From Pseudoalteromonas sp. FUC4 (GTDB lineage Bacteria; Pseudomonadota; Gammaproteobacteria; Enterobacterales; Alteromonadaceae), in NCBI RefSeq assembly GCF_008370255.1, contig NZ_SEUI01000001.1, positions 1,223,837-1,287,836 on the forward strand: a stretch of DNA of 64,000 bases, written 5' to 3'. The position numbers and the translations under genes were made by a program. Each line of letters begins with the position of its first letter. Within the stretch, counting starts at the first letter, position 1. The notes beneath the pieces are model-generated. The model was not told where the DNA came from. It made no database searches and worked only from the letters and a program-made list of their open reading frames with translations. Shown piece after piece: positions 43,062-52,718 of the stretch.

Positions 43062-45431
43062 TTAAAAGTCAGCGGTCAATGTAACTGCTGCAGTGCGGGG
43101 CGCACCAATGTAATAAGTAGAGCCGTTACCAGTGCCACCTGCTAAGTAACTTTTGTCAGTCACGTTATAAACAACAAACGAAACATCAATGGCTTTAAAC
43201 GGACCTGCATCTACGTCAGTTGAATAACCTGCATTAAAATCAAGTACGGTGTAGCCGTCTACTTTATTGCGTGCGCGCGTGTCTTCGTCTTGCCATGCGC
43301 CTAAGCGCTCACCGGTGTATTTAGCCGATAAACCAATACGAAAGCCATCGCTAAAGTAATCGGTAGACACCACAAATAAATCTTCTGATGAATCTATTAT
43401 GCTGTCGCCTTTTCTAAAGCTCGGTGCTACCTCATTACCACTTTCATCTCTTAATATTACGCCCTGTGAATCGTATGCATTTGGATCATCAGATGAATAC
43501 TCAGAACTGCTATTAGTATACGACGAATACACACTCCAGCTTGGTGACAACATATAGCTTGCAGCAAGCTCGAGCCCATTTGAATCAATACCTCCTACAT
43601 TTACGTACGAGCCATTTGTGCCAATAGTGTAATCAATGCCGTCTGTGCCACTACCAGGCGCAATAAAGGTAATGCGGTTATCAAACTTAATACTGTAAGC
43701 TGTTGCTGTAAGGGTTAATCTGTCGGCTTGATAACGTACACCAAAGTCTATGTTGTCGGCCGTTTCTGGCTCTATGTTTGTAAGCGTTGAGCTGTCTCGT
43801 TCAAGCACACCGTCTTTTATTGCTGAAAAATTCTCGCTGTAGCTGGCAAATAATTCTGTACTGTTATTTAGCTGATACAGCACACCACCACTAAATAACA
43901 CATCTGAGTCACTGTCTACTTTATCTGAACTTTCGTTAGCAAAGTGGTCGTACTTTTGTAATTCAACTAAATACTGTTTTGCACCAATATTTAATGTTAA
44001 GTCGCCAAAATTAATTGAGTCTTGTAGGTACCATTTGAATGTATCGGTATCAAAGGTGTTTTTGTATTGTGTCCAGTACGGTGTGCTATCAAAGTGATGA
44101 TATATACGCGCATCAATTACTTTGTGCCAATCACGCGACTCGTCACGTTCACTTTGCTCATACCAAAAGCCCGCTTCTATATCGTGATCACCAAATGTAG
44201 CTTGGTAATTTGCCGTTACACCTAAACGATCTTTGTTGTAATGCGTATGGCGGTAAGACATAACCGGCGTTGCTGTTGCATCGTAACACGCAGGATTTAA
44301 ACCAGGACCCGACTCCCATGGCCAGCTCAAACTTTGCGTACAATCGGCATTGGGTGCAAGCGGGTTGCCTTCACTATCAGCAAAACCATAAGAGCCTGCA
44401 TTAGTGCCGCCCTCTAAAGTTGGGTCGCCATTTTCATCAACAGGCGTTGTTAAGTAAGGTGGGATCCAATCGCCACGCCCTGAATTTTTATGGTAATAAG
44501 GGCTAACGGTTAATAATGAAGTTGGCGAAATCGCGTATTCAAATTTTAAGTAGCCTAAGGTATTTTCACGAAGCGTTCCCCAACCTTCTGCAAACATTTG
44601 GTCAAAATGCGGAACTCCTGTCCAATTCCATGTGAGCTGATCCCAATCGGGTGTTTGCTCAAACTGCTCAAGGCTTACGCTGTTATAGTTGGTCTCGCTT
44701 ACATCATCGTAAGATAAACGACCAGTGAGCGTTAAATCGTTAAAATTAGATACAAACTTAAGCTCAGCGTGTTGGTTGTCTTTGCCCCCATTACTGCCTG
44801 AGCCAATCCAGCGGCTTGTATCTGTTTGCGAGTAACTTACATACGCCTGTGTATTATTAAAAACAGTGCCTGTTTCGTGTTTAAAGTAATAACGCGTGGC
44901 ATCGTGGCTGCCTGAGGTATAAGCAAAGGTAGTGCCTTTTTCAAGGCTTGGGTCTTTACTTACAAAGTTAAATGTCCCGCCTAGTGCTTCAAGTGAAGCC
45001 GACTTAATATCAGAGGTACCTTGGCCTACTTCTACTGTTGCTAAATTTTCGCTCTCCAAGTAACGGTTAGCTTTAGCACCACCACCATAATTAGAGCCAC
45101 CATTGGGAATGCCATCAACGGTCATCCCTAATTGCTGTTGGTTCCCATCAATACTAAAACCACGCATGGTGATTGTAGTAGACCAATCGTCGCCACCAAA
45201 TGCATCACCTTCGTTTATGCTAATACCTGGTAAGTTATCAATAACCGATAATATGCTCGATACCGAACTTTGCTGCTCAAGCATTGCAGGCTCAATAACA
45301 TTGTTAGCGTAGCTCGTTGGTTTAGCTACAACGATTACTTCTTCTATGGTGCTGTCGTTAGCATAAGTAGATGTTGATACAGCCATGGCAATAGCCATGC
45401 TCAAAAGCGATTTGTTTTTTAAAGCGTACAT
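43062..45431 (-). CDS. TonB-dependent receptor
   Basis: Outer-membrane receptor of 789 residues. Signal peptide ends in TYA-N; STIEEVIVVAKPTSY is a TonB-box-like segment; the plug contains TITMRGFSIDGNQQQLGMTV and the barrel ends in VTLTADF. The plug form with GMTVDGIPNGG is close to FecA/siderophore-type or thiamine-type receptors without an STN domain. The middle of the barrel has a Pro/Gly-rich extracellular insert (residues about 300-370). It is monocistronic and no substrate-linked gene is adjacent, so the ligand is unknown. A terminator follows directly. Confidence 0.92.
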   Translation of the reverse strand: MYALKNKSLLSMAIAMAVSTSTYANDSTIEEVIVVAKPTSYANNVIEPAMLEQQSSVSSILSVIDNLPGISINEGDAFGGDDWSTTITMRGFSIDGNQQQLGMTVDGIPNGGSNYGGGAKANRYLESENLATVEVGQGTSDIKSASLEALGGTFNFVSKDPSLEKGTTFAYTSGSHDATRYYFKHETGTVFNNTQAYVSYSQTDTSRWIGSGSNGGKDNQHAELKFVSNFNDLTLTGRLSYDDVSETNYNSVSLEQFEQTPDWDQLTWNWTGVPHFDQMFAEGWGTLRENTLGYLKFEYAISPTSLLTVSPYYHKNSGRGDWIPPYLTTPVDENGDPTLEGGTNAGSYGFADSEGNPLAPNADCTQSLSWPWESGPGLNPACYDATATPVMSYRHTHYNKDRLGVTANYQATFGDHDIEAGFWYEQSERDESRDWHKVIDARIYHHFDSTPYWTQYKNTFDTDTFKWYLQDSINFGDLTLNIGAKQYLVELQKYDHFANESSDKVDSDSDVLFSGGVLYQLNNSTELFASYSENFSAIKDGVLERDSSTLTNIEPETADNIDFGVRYQADRLTLTATAYSIKFDNRITFIAPGSGTDGIDYTIGTNGSYVNVGGIDSNGLELAASYMLSPSWSVYSSYTNSSSEYSSDDPNAYDSQGVILRDESGNEVAPSFRKGDSIIDSSEDLFVVSTDYFSDGFRIGLSAKYTGERLGAWQDEDTRARNKVDGYTVLDFNAGYSTDVDAGPFKAIDVSFVVYNVTDKSYLAGGTGNGSTYYIGAPRTAAVTLTADF

Positions 45432-45562
45432 TGTTGTCCCGTTTGATTTTAATTATAAAATATGAAAACGAGCACAGTATGAATTTCAAATATGACAACG
45501 AGGATGAACTTTATTTACATAAAGGTTAAACAAATATGGGACATTTATGGCGGGAATATGTA

Positions 45563-45600
45563 CAAAAAAAGACACCCAAGGGTTTTTCCTCAGGTGTCTT
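45563..45600 (-). terminator. terminator after alkene reductase gene
   Basis: AAGACACC / GGTGTCTT outer stem with a partly paired AGG/CCT core and a run of A on the plus strand (T run on the minus strand), 34 nt beyond the stop. Confidence 0.85.
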
Positions 45601-45633
45601 AATTATTTTTTAGAACTTATTACAAATAGTACT

Positions 45634-46677
45634 TTATTTCAATTGTGCAAGCATTTCATCGCTGTATGGTACTAACTCTTCACCGTTTGCAACCTTGCTA
45701 ATATAATCTGGATTTGCAATAAGTGGGCGACCAATCGCGATTAAGTCGAACTTAGCATTGTTAATAGCCTCTTTTGCTGACTCAAAACTATAGCTGCCTA
45801 CACCGACTAATGTCCCTTTGTAGCCTGCACGTAAAAATTCAGACGTCGTTTTACCTTCAAGTGATTCAAACGTTGTACTGTCGTCAAAAATACCGCCGTG
45901 TAAGTATGCTAAATCTCTCTTCTCAAGTTCTGGTAATAAGTAGTCAAATACCGCTTTATCACGGTTATCTTCGCTCATGTTAAAGTACGCACCTGGTGTT
46001 AAACGCAAAGCAGTGCGCTCGTTGCCTACAGCTGCAATAACTGCATCGGTTACTTCTAGAGCAAAACGCGACATATTTTCTGGTGTTTGGCCATACTCAT
46101 CTTCACGTACGTTAGCTTCGTAATGTAAAAACTGGTCAATTAAGTAACCATTTGCGCCGTGAATTTCTACGCCATCAAAACCTGCTTCCATTGCGTTTTC
46201 AGCTGCTTTAGCAAAATCTGCAACCAGCGATTTTATATCGTCAGTTGTCGCAGCTTTTGGCGTAATATAAGTAAGCTCACGCATACGTGGTACTGAGCCT
46301 TCAACGCCAATTGCCGATGGTGCTAGTACATCGCCATCAAAAAAGTGAGGATGTGCAACACGGCCAACATGCCAAAGCTGTGCAAAAATTTTGCCGCCAT
46401 TAGCGTGCACTGCGTCTGTTACTTTTTTCCAACCTTGAATTTGCTCACTGGTAAATAAACCCGGTGTATTTGGGTAACCTTGCGCGTCTGGACGAATAAT
46501 AGTTGCTTCGCTAATAATTAAACCAGTTTCGGCACGGCGAGCATAATATTCAACCATATCTTGTGTTGGCACTAAGTTATCGTCAGCCATACAACGCGTT
46601 AATGGTGCCATAAGTACGCGGTTTTTAAGCTCAACCGTATTATTTAGTTTAAACGGAGCAAGTAGATCAGTAGTCAT
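45634..46677 (-). CDS. nemA: old yellow enzyme family alkene reductase
   Basis: FMN-dependent NAD(P)H oxidoreductase of 347 residues that reduces activated C=C bonds and nitro-compounds. Family markers: LKNRVLMAPLTRCMAD near the start (FMN-binding strand), IFAQLWHVGRVAHP, the paired catalytic HGANGYLIDQFLH, and ALRLTPGAYFNM. Length and motif spacing match NemA/XenB-type enzymes. It is monocistronic and divergent from a DUF2750 gene; the physiological substrate is unknown. Confidence 0.92.
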   Translation of the reverse strand: MTTDLLAPFKLNNTVELKNRVLMAPLTRCMADDNLVPTQDMVEYYARRAETGLIISEATIIRPDAQGYPNTPGLFTSEQIQGWKKVTDAVHANGGKIFAQLWHVGRVAHPHFFDGDVLAPSAIGVEGSVPRMRELTYITPKAATTDDIKSLVADFAKAAENAMEAGFDGVEIHGANGYLIDQFLHYEANVREDEYGQTPENMSRFALEVTDAVIAAVGNERTALRLTPGAYFNMSEDNRDKAVFDYLLPELEKRDLAYLHGGIFDDSTTFESLEGKTTSEFLRAGYKGTLVGVGSYSFESAKEAINNAKFDLIAIGRPLIANPDYISKVANGEELVPYSDEMLAQLK

Positions 46678-46729
46678 TTTTCAATCCTTCATTAAGTATA
46701 TGCTTACTACAATGTGGCCTTTTTACAAA

Positions 46730-46751
46730 CATTCAAGCTTATTTTTGAATG
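46730..46751. promoter_or_regulatory. inverted repeat in nemA upstream region
   Basis: CATTCAA and TTGAATG, 7-bp arms separated by 8 nt, about 53 bp upstream of the nemA start. Such a site could bind a dimeric repressor of the NemR/TetR or LysR type, but no regulator gene is adjacent. Confidence 0.35.
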
Positions 46752-46902
46752 ATCGCTCAAATTAGTGGTGAATTATACTGTTCAACATACAAATTAGATC
46801 TGCATTGCTGAAATTAAATAGCAACTTTTCAACACTCTGTCATATAACTCGATATACTTGTGTGCATATAATTTAGATATAGTAATTAAGAGTGAGCTAA
46901 TT

Positions 46903-47292
46903 ATGACAACGCCAAATTTAAGCGAAGAACAAGCAGTAATTTTAGGACTTGGAGCAAAAAAACGTCTCGCCTATATGTTCGAAACCGTACAGCAATTTAA
47001 ACAAGTATGGATTTTAAACGACGATGATGGCTGCGTTATGCTTGCCAACGAAGATGACGACTGTGTGCCAGTTTGGCCAACTCGTGAATTTGCAGAGGCA
47101 TGGGCTACTGGCGAATGGGCTGGCTGCAGCGCTAAAGCAATTCCACTTGCTGACTGGTTTAGTCGCTGGACACCAGGCCTTGAAGAAGATGACTTACTTA
47201 TTGCTGCCTTCCCTACAGAGGAAGATGATGGCACGATATTGTTTTCAGATGAGTTTGAAAAACAATTAAGAGCACCAAAGAAAAAATATTAA
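46903..47292 (+). CDS. DUF2750 family protein
   Basis: Cytoplasmic acidic protein of 129 residues from the uncharacterised DUF2750 family (FETVQQFKQVWILNDDDGCV, VWPTREFAEAWATGEWAG, WTPGLEEDDLLIAAFP). I start at ATG 46903 rather than upstream at 46858 because MTTPNLSEEQ is the family-like N-terminus and a GAGTGAG ribosome site precedes it. It is a single-gene unit closed by a strong terminator. Function unknown. Confidence 0.85.
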   Translation: MTTPNLSEEQAVILGLGAKKRLAYMFETVQQFKQVWILNDDDGCVMLANEDDDCVPVWPTREFAEAWATGEWAGCSAKAIPLADWFSRWTPGLEEDDLLIAAFPTEEDDGTILFSDEFEKQLRAPKKKY

Positions 47293-47328
47293 GGCTCAAA
47301 GCCTAAATATTTAGAGTTATTAATTTAT

Positions 47329-47362
47329 AAACGCGGCACTTAATTTAGTGCCGCGTTTTTAT
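47329..47362. terminator. bidirectional terminator after DUF2750 gene
   Basis: ACGCGGCACT / AGTGCCGCGT with a TAATTT loop and T run on the plus strand. Its T run contains the stop codon of the broken convergent hydrolase gene. Confidence 0.92.
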
Positions 47363-48227
47363 TGGTAATTTCTAAAATCCAAATAAGCCTGCGTAATAGC
47401 GTCTGGATTTTCTACTTGCGGATAATGCCCAAGCTCTACAAACTCTTGTACGCGCGCATTGGGAGTAAGCTTTTTATAATGCTCAATCATGTGCTTACCA
47501 GAGATGGGATCTTCTGCGCCTGCTATAAACGTAAGTGGTATATTGCTATTTATGATGGCACCAACCCAGCGTTCTCTGTTTTGCTGCCTCTGCTTTATAT
47601 AACTAATGAGTTTAGGCATAACGGCTAAACCATCTTTATAAATTAGCAACTCCCAAAGTGTGTCTATCACTTGTTTTGAAGGCGGTGTACTTTTACTAAA
47701 AATAGTAACTAAATTATTGGCAAATTTTTGTTTATTCATTAATTTTGGCACTATCCAACCTAGCTTTGAAAGTAAAAGCTTTTGTATAAATAATGGTTAA
47801 TGCACCTCAGGAAATAACCCACCATTTAAAAAACACACGCTGTTTATTTTAAAGTCACTTTGGCTAACCACTTGCCTTGCTAATAGCTCTTGAGCCACTG
47901 TATCGCCATAGTCATGAGCTAAAATATGTACATCATTAATATTTAACGTTTTTAAAAATTGGGTATATAAGTCGGCTTGTTCGGTAATTTTATAAGTAGC
48001 GTTTATTGGTTTATCCGACAAACCAAAACCTAGCATATCGAGCGTAATTACAAAATAATGTTCACTAAGCGTTTGCCACATACCTTCCCAATCCCAGTTA
48101 GCACTTGGAAAGCCATGTATTAAAAGCAGCGCGGGGTTATTTTCATCCCCGCTGTTTTAGTAAAAATTTGATTGGCATTTATATCAATAAACTGACCGTT
48201 TGTTTGCCACTGCGAAAGCGTATACAT
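47359..48227 (-). pseudogene. alpha/beta hydrolase (haloalkane dehalogenase/epoxide hydrolase-like), broken by frameshift and stop
   Basis: Read through its defects, the gene encodes about 290 residues: MYTLSQWQTNGQFIDINA, then (after a one-base loss in the CCCC run at 48147-48150) DENNPALLLIHGFPSANWDW, LDMLGFGLSDKP, the nucleophile elbow AHDYGD with Asp, a stop codon TAA at 47797-47799 in an otherwise continuous frame (PEVH-stop-PLFIQKLLL), and LGHYPQVENPDA with the catalytic His. HDYG points to an Asp-nucleophile enzyme such as haloalkane dehalogenase or epoxide hydrolase. Two independent lesions make a sequencing error less likely but not excluded. Not expected to give an active protein. 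Confidence 0.85.
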
Positions 48228-48291
48228 AGGCTGCAACCCATTAATTTTGTTATTGTAATAGTTAGTTTTATCACAGTGAGCTTAAGTGTCA

Positions 48292-48333
48292 CTAAAAATA
48301 AAAAGCCGATATTGAACGTAAACATCGGCTTTT
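48292..48333 (-). terminator. terminator after universal stress protein gene
   Basis: AAAAGCCGAT / ATCGGCTTTT with a 13-nt loop; on the minus strand it is followed by a T-rich tract, 31 nt beyond the usp stop. Confidence 0.88.
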
Positions 48334-48363
48334 GGGTAAAATTTAGTTAATAAATTTAAAGCA

Positions 48364-49227
48364 TTAACGCGCCATAAATATAGGTAGCGTGGTGTTTGCA
48401 AGCACGTAGTTGGTCATGCCACCAAAAATTTGCTCGTGAATACGTCTGTGCGTAAATGCTCCCATTACAACTAAATCAGCATTATGCATTTGCGCCACTG
48501 ACATAAACGCTTTTGGAGTTGATTGCCTACCATTATTAAAGGTAACAAATTCACTTTTAATACTATGCTGCGCTAAGTAATTGACGACCTCATTGCCATT
48601 TGGCTTTTTATTAATACTGTCTGCACTGGTGCAAATAATTACTTTTTCAGCTTGCTTCAATAATGGCAAACTATATGTAAGCGCACGGGCAACTTCTGTA
48701 CTTGCGTTCCAACCAATCACTACCGTTTTTATATTAAAGTTGGTCATTTCACGCGGCACTAACAATATGGGTTTACCACTTCGCATAACCGACGCTTCAA
48801 AAGTAGAAGTCGATTTACCACTTTTTGACTGTGGAATAATAATTAAATCGGCTACTTTGCCTTGCTCTGCAATTACTTCACTGCGCAAACCCGAGTTTAC
48901 GTGCCATGTGGCACTTGGGTACGTTAAACTTGAGCCACTTTTGTCGCTATATATTATATTTTGCTCGTCGCATAGGCTGATAAACTCACCTTTTAAGTTT
49001 GCTGACTCAGTACTTGCAAAGCGTCCAGCAACTAAATCAAGTTCTTTTACCAACTTAGAAGGTAATCCGAGCTGACCTATTGGTAAAAAGCGTTTTGGAT
49101 CAAGGTGGTTATGGTATACATCAAGATGAGCATTAAAATATTTAGCAATGGCTAACCCCCCATTTAAACGCTCCGTTACATGTCCGCTGGTAGAGAGCGG
49201 CATTAAAATTAATTTCGGTGAAATCAT
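48364..49227 (-). CDS. universal stress protein, tandem Usp domains
   Basis: Cytoplasmic protein of 287 residues with two Usp folds: residues 1-150 opening KLILMPLSTSGHVTERLNGG, and 155-287 opening KTVVIGWNASTEVARALTYS. The second ends in VMGAFTHRRIHEQIFGGMTN and PIFMAR, close to but not a perfect G-2x-G-9x-G site, so nucleotide binding is possible. GAGGAT lies 7 nt before the ATG. Single-gene unit with its own terminator, upstream of the tct transporter locus but not obviously part of it. Confidence 0.88.
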   Translation of the reverse strand: MISPKLILMPLSTSGHVTERLNGGLAIAKYFNAHLDVYHNHLDPKRFLPIGQLGLPSKLVKELDLVAGRFASTESANLKGEFISLCDEQNIIYSDKSGSSLTYPSATWHVNSGLRSEVIAEQGKVADLIIIPQSKSGKSTSTFEASVMRSGKPILLVPREMTNFNIKTVVIGWNASTEVARALTYSLPLLKQAEKVIICTSADSINKKPNGNEVVNYLAQHSIKSEFVTFNNGRQSTPKAFMSVAQMHNADLVVMGAFTHRRIHEQIFGGMTNYVLANTTLPIFMAR

Positions 49228-49274
49228 TTTTATATCCTCATTACATTAAAGGAAACAATCCAAGCATGACAGCT

Positions 49275-49306
49275 TAAAAAGTTGAGCGATTTTTAACGCT
49301 CAACTT
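49275..49306 (-). terminator. terminator of the tctC-tctAB operon
   Basis: AAGTTGAGCG / CGCTCAACTT, a perfect 10-bp stem with an 8-nt loop and a T run on the minus strand, directly after the tctAB stop codon. Confidence 0.92.
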
Positions 49307-49310
49307 GTCA

Positions 49311-51299
49311 TTAAAGTGCCGTAAAGCTGGCTACCTCTTGTAAATAGCCTGTCGGTAAATCAAGTACCATAAAGTGCGCAAGGGTAAGTAAAAATGCCAA
49401 GGCACAGGTGGTTAAAGTTAATGTTCTAACAATCGAAATACGCGCTTTTATAAGTAAAAATGTAATAAAGAATAACCCTATCGAAATCACATACCCCACT
49501 AAAAAACACCCAACTAACAAGCCGCATAGCCAAAATACATAATGCCAAAGCCCGGTAACACTTGAGTCATTTTCGTATCCTGCTGAGACTTCATTATCGT
49601 AATTTACAGCGTCATCTACTTTGTTAAGTAGTAGCTTTATAAGGACGACTAAAGAAAGTATTAACATGAACGAGCACACTACTGCGGGGAATACACCGCC
49701 TAAAAAAGAGCGTTGGAATGAGTCATATAAACCATAAGCAAACACTAAACTAACAAACGCCGAGAACGCGATTTGTGGTTTTAGGTTAGTTGGTTTAACC
49801 TCGGCATTAGCCGTATTTTTATTGGCTTTTTCTTTTTTAGCGGCCTTGATTGAGTGACGCGCCGCAAAGAAAATAGAAAGCGCTGTTAAAACACCAATAA
49901 TAATAACGCCCGGTTTTAATAAAAACTCGATGCCATCAAACTGAATTGCTTGATAAAGGTAAGTTTCCATACCGCTTGCTAGTACAAAACCAATTAAAAA
50001 TGCAGGTCGAGGCCAGCCAAAACGTTTCATTAAAACGCCTAAAATACCAATGCCTATAAGTGCTACTAAATCGCCTAAATCGCGGGTTGCCTGAAATGCT
50101 GCAAAAAAGATCACCATAACCATAAAAGGTGCCATTAGCGTGTAAGGAATAGTGGTTACTTTTGCAACCCATTTAGAGATAAGTAAACACGCGCCCGCGC
50201 CAATTACATTAGCTAGTGCAAGTGACCACACAATTGTGTAAGTAACATCGAGGTCGGTTGTGATCATAGCAGGGCCTGGCTCTAGACCAATAAGCACCAT
50301 GCCACCTAAAAATACAGCCATGCTGCCAGAACCAGGAATACCAAATAGTAAGGTAGGAATTAAGCCACCGCCTTCTTTAGCATTATTAGATGACTCAGGC
50401 GCAATAACACCGCGAATATCGCCTTTACCAAAATTTTCGGTGTCTTTAGAGGTTTGCACCGCATGACCATAAGAGATCCAATCAACTACACTGCCGCCAA
50501 GGCCTGGTAATGCGCCAACAACACAGCCAATAGCAGCACAACGAGTTGCTAACCATTTATTTTTAACAACATCCTTTACGCCTTCAAACCAACCACTACC
50601 TAGCTCAGAAGCTTCTGAAATAGAGCGATTTTGACGCAGTAAATCAATAATTTCTGGTAATGCAAAAATGCCTAAACCAACAACCACTAACGGAATTCCA
50701 TCCATTAAGTAACCGTTATCAAATACCATACGGTATTCACCTGTTGCAGGTGCGCCGCCAAGAGAGCCTAAACATAGCCCTAAACCACAGGCGCTTAAGC
50801 CTTTTACCAGGCTATTACCTGCCAGTACGCCTACCATGCTTAAACCTAGCAAAGTCAGCATAAATAATTCGGCCGAGCCAAACGCTAAAATAACGGGGCG
50901 CGCAATAAGTACAAACAGCGTTAAAATAATTGCGCCAAAAAGACCACCAAACAACGATGAGGCAAACGCAGCTGAAAGCGCTCGTGCTGCTTGGCCCTTT
51001 TTAGAAAGAGGAAAGCCATCAAGCACGGTTGCCTGAGAGCCACTTGAGCCAGGAATTCCCATTAATACCGAAGTGAATGTGTCAGAGGTGGGAATAACAG
51101 CTACTAAGCCAATAAGCATGGCAAGTGCTGAAATGGGGTCCATACCATATAAAAATGGCAGTAATAACGATAGACCCGCTATGCCGCCTAAACCCGGAAA
51201 AATACCAATCAGCAAGCCTAAAAAAACGCCGCCGCATAAATACATTAAATGAGTTGGGGTAAGAATAGTTTGTAGCGCAATTAAAAATGCATCTAACAT
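49311..51299 (-). CDS. tctA: tripartite tricarboxylate transporter permease, fused TctA-TctB
   Basis: Inner-membrane permease of the TTT family, 662 residues. The first ~490 are TctA with about eleven helices and the Gly-rich signature GIFPGLGGIAGLSLLLPFLY plus a second copy-like segment GALPGLGGSVVDWISYGHAV. After a Lys-rich linker (KAAKKEKANKNTANAEVKP) the last ~150 form four helices typical of TctB. The two subunits are usually separate genes; here one frame encodes both. It follows tctC by 72 nt with a small hairpin between, and has a strong GGAGAG site before its ATG. Confidence 0.93.
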   Translation of the reverse strand: MLDAFLIALQTILTPTHLMYLCGGVFLGLLIGIFPGLGGIAGLSLLLPFLYGMDPISALAMLIGLVAVIPTSDTFTSVLMGIPGSSGSQATVLDGFPLSKKGQAARALSAAFASSLFGGLFGAIILTLFVLIARPVILAFGSAELFMLTLLGLSMVGVLAGNSLVKGLSACGLGLCLGSLGGAPATGEYRMVFDNGYLMDGIPLVVVGLGIFALPEIIDLLRQNRSISEASELGSGWFEGVKDVVKNKWLATRCAAIGCVVGALPGLGGSVVDWISYGHAVQTSKDTENFGKGDIRGVIAPESSNNAKEGGGLIPTLLFGIPGSGSMAVFLGGMVLIGLEPGPAMITTDLDVTYTIVWSLALANVIGAGACLLISKWVAKVTTIPYTLMAPFMVMVIFFAAFQATRDLGDLVALIGIGILGVLMKRFGWPRPAFLIGFVLASGMETYLYQAIQFDGIEFLLKPGVIIIGVLTALSIFFAARHSIKAAKKEKANKNTANAEVKPTNLKPQIAFSAFVSLVFAYGLYDSFQRSFLGGVFPAVVCSFMLILSLVVLIKLLLNKVDDAVNYDNEVSAGYENDSSVTGLWHYVFWLCGLLVGCFLVGYVISIGLFFITFLLIKARISIVRTLTLTTCALAFLLTLAHFMVLDLPTGYLQEVASFTAL

Positions 51300-51323
51300 A
51301 CTGCTCTCCTTTGATTAATAAAG

Positions 51324-51344
51324 TGGCTCACACTCATAGAGCCA
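51324..51344 (-). other. small hairpin between tctC and tctAB
   Basis: TGGCTC / GAGCCA with a 9-nt loop. Hairpins at this point often lower expression of the permease relative to the abundant binding protein; here it is a weak 6-bp stem. Confidence 0.45.
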
Positions 51345-51371
51345 GTTTGAATAAAACACATCAACATGGTT

Positions 51372-52481
51372 CTAAAAACGCGTGTTGTAGTTGTCGTTAA
51401 GGTATTGTCTTACCCACTCTTTATCTGTTTCTGAGATAGTAAGTGCTGAGCTCAATGTGTTAACCGCATCTTCGTGAATTAACTGCGGATATTCGCCAAG
51501 TACTAATTCTGATTCTTCTTTAAAGTTGTCTTGGTCTATCACACGCTGCGCAGCACTGCGCCAAGATTCAATCACGTCATCAGGCGTGCCCTGTGGTAAA
51601 AACAAACCTTTTTGAGCTGCAAATCCAGCAATGAAAAAAGTTTTCCATACGTTGTATTCAACACCAGTCGGTTTTTCACCGTGGATCATTTCGTACACTT
51701 CACCTACATGTGGCAAATCTGGAAAAGTCGGGTCGCGAACTATAACGCCGTCTTTATTTAGTACGCCAAACGACATAAGCGGAATTGCTTTACCTTCATC
51801 AACTAATGGTTGTACTTTTTTTAAGTACGCTGATGTTGTTTGAAAGTCGATATCAACCTCCCCACGTTCAAACGACAACCGAGCGCTACCGCGACCTTTC
51901 ATACCAAAAATCGCATGAATATCTAAATCAAGCATGTCAAAAGCTAATAAGCCAACTAAATCCATTGATGCAGCACGTTGACTACCAAATTTAAGTTTTT
52001 GACCTTGTAATTTTGTAAGCTCTGCTGCGCTTTTTATACCCAGCTCTGGGCGCACATATACAACCGCACCCGTTGGTGTAGCCATAATAACGTTCCAGCG
52101 TTTTACATTATATTTAACGCGTGAATCGCCAAGTAAATAAGGTATTTGCGTAGATGCTGACGTACTAAAAACATTTAAGCCATTAGGTTTAGCGCGTCGC
52201 TCGAAGCGGTTTGCACCTTTGGTTGAACCACCACCAGGAATATTTTTAACAACAACAACGGGCTTACCATTTAAGTGCTGTGAAAAACGAGGACCAAAAA
52301 AGCGTGCCCACGTATCAGAACCTCCACCTTCTTTAAATGGCACAACCCACTCTACTCGCTCGCCTTCAAAATTTACTTCATCTGCGTTTGCATATACTGA
52401 ACTCAAACCGCTTGATGCTGCTAAAACAACAAGTAATGCTTTTAATCGATTAGGTGTAAAAGTACTTAATTTAATATTCAT
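51372..52481 (-). CDS. tctC: tripartite tricarboxylate transporter substrate-binding protein
   Basis: Periplasmic solute-binding protein of the TTT family, 369 residues. A signal peptide (RLKALLVVLAASSGLSSVYA) precedes the Bug/TctC-type start VEWVVPFKEGGGSDTWARFF, followed by KNIPGGGSTKGANRF, the ligand loop of the family. Start at ATG 52481 is supported by AGAGG 7 nt upstream; an in-frame ATG seven codons earlier has none. It is first in the operon with tctAB. The ligand is probably a di- or tricarboxylate. Operator-like direct repeats lie 123 bp upstream. Confidence 0.92.
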   Translation of the reverse strand: MNIKLSTFTPNRLKALLVVLAASSGLSSVYANADEVNFEGERVEWVVPFKEGGGSDTWARFFGPRFSQHLNGKPVVVVKNIPGGGSTKGANRFERRAKPNGLNVFSTSASTQIPYLLGDSRVKYNVKRWNVIMATPTGAVVYVRPELGIKSAAELTKLQGQKLKFGSQRAASMDLVGLLAFDMLDLDIHAIFGMKGRGSARLSFERGEVDIDFQTTSAYLKKVQPLVDEGKAIPLMSFGVLNKDGVIVRDPTFPDLPHVGEVYEMIHGEKPTGVEYNVWKTFFIAGFAAQKGLFLPQGTPDDVIESWRSAAQRVIDQDNFKEESELVLGEYPQLIHEDAVNTLSSALTISETDKEWVRQYLNDNYNTRF

Positions 52482-52603
52482 AAATCGACCTCTGATTTTC
52501 ACTTTAATTATTTAAATAGGTCCTAATAACGGCTCTACATTCATTACTTAAATGAAATTATTTCGTTACTAGAAGTTAACAACACCTAGACTAGCCTTCG
52601 AAA

Positions 52604-52621
52604 CTGTCATCGACCTGTCAT
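52604..52621. promoter_or_regulatory. direct-repeat operator upstream of tctC
   Basis: CTGTCATCGACCTGTCAT: two CTGTCAT copies with an 11-bp period. The same arrangement occurs upstream of the small ORF/prpF and of oprD. On the minus strand the second half reads ATGACA and could overlap a -35 element. This matches the direct-repeat style of OmpR-family regulators; TctD at 55944 is the obvious candidate. Binding is inferred. Confidence 0.6.
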
Positions 52622-52718
52622 CGTTAATAAACTTTTAATATTAATATACTCTTTACAAAATAAAACCTAAGACATTGATTTTATGAGATTAATATTTATT
52701 TTTATTTTTTGGACGACA

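Noticed and set aside
47359..48081. Two separate small genes (130 and 94 codons) on the minus strand
   Set aside because: They are in the same frame, separated by one stop codon, and together with the frameshifted segment up to 48227 reconstruct one hydrolase; treated as one pseudogene.
48581..49075. Plus-strand open frame of 164 codons inside the universal stress protein gene
   Set aside because: Antisense shadow of a conserved gene; composition unlike a real protein and no start signal.
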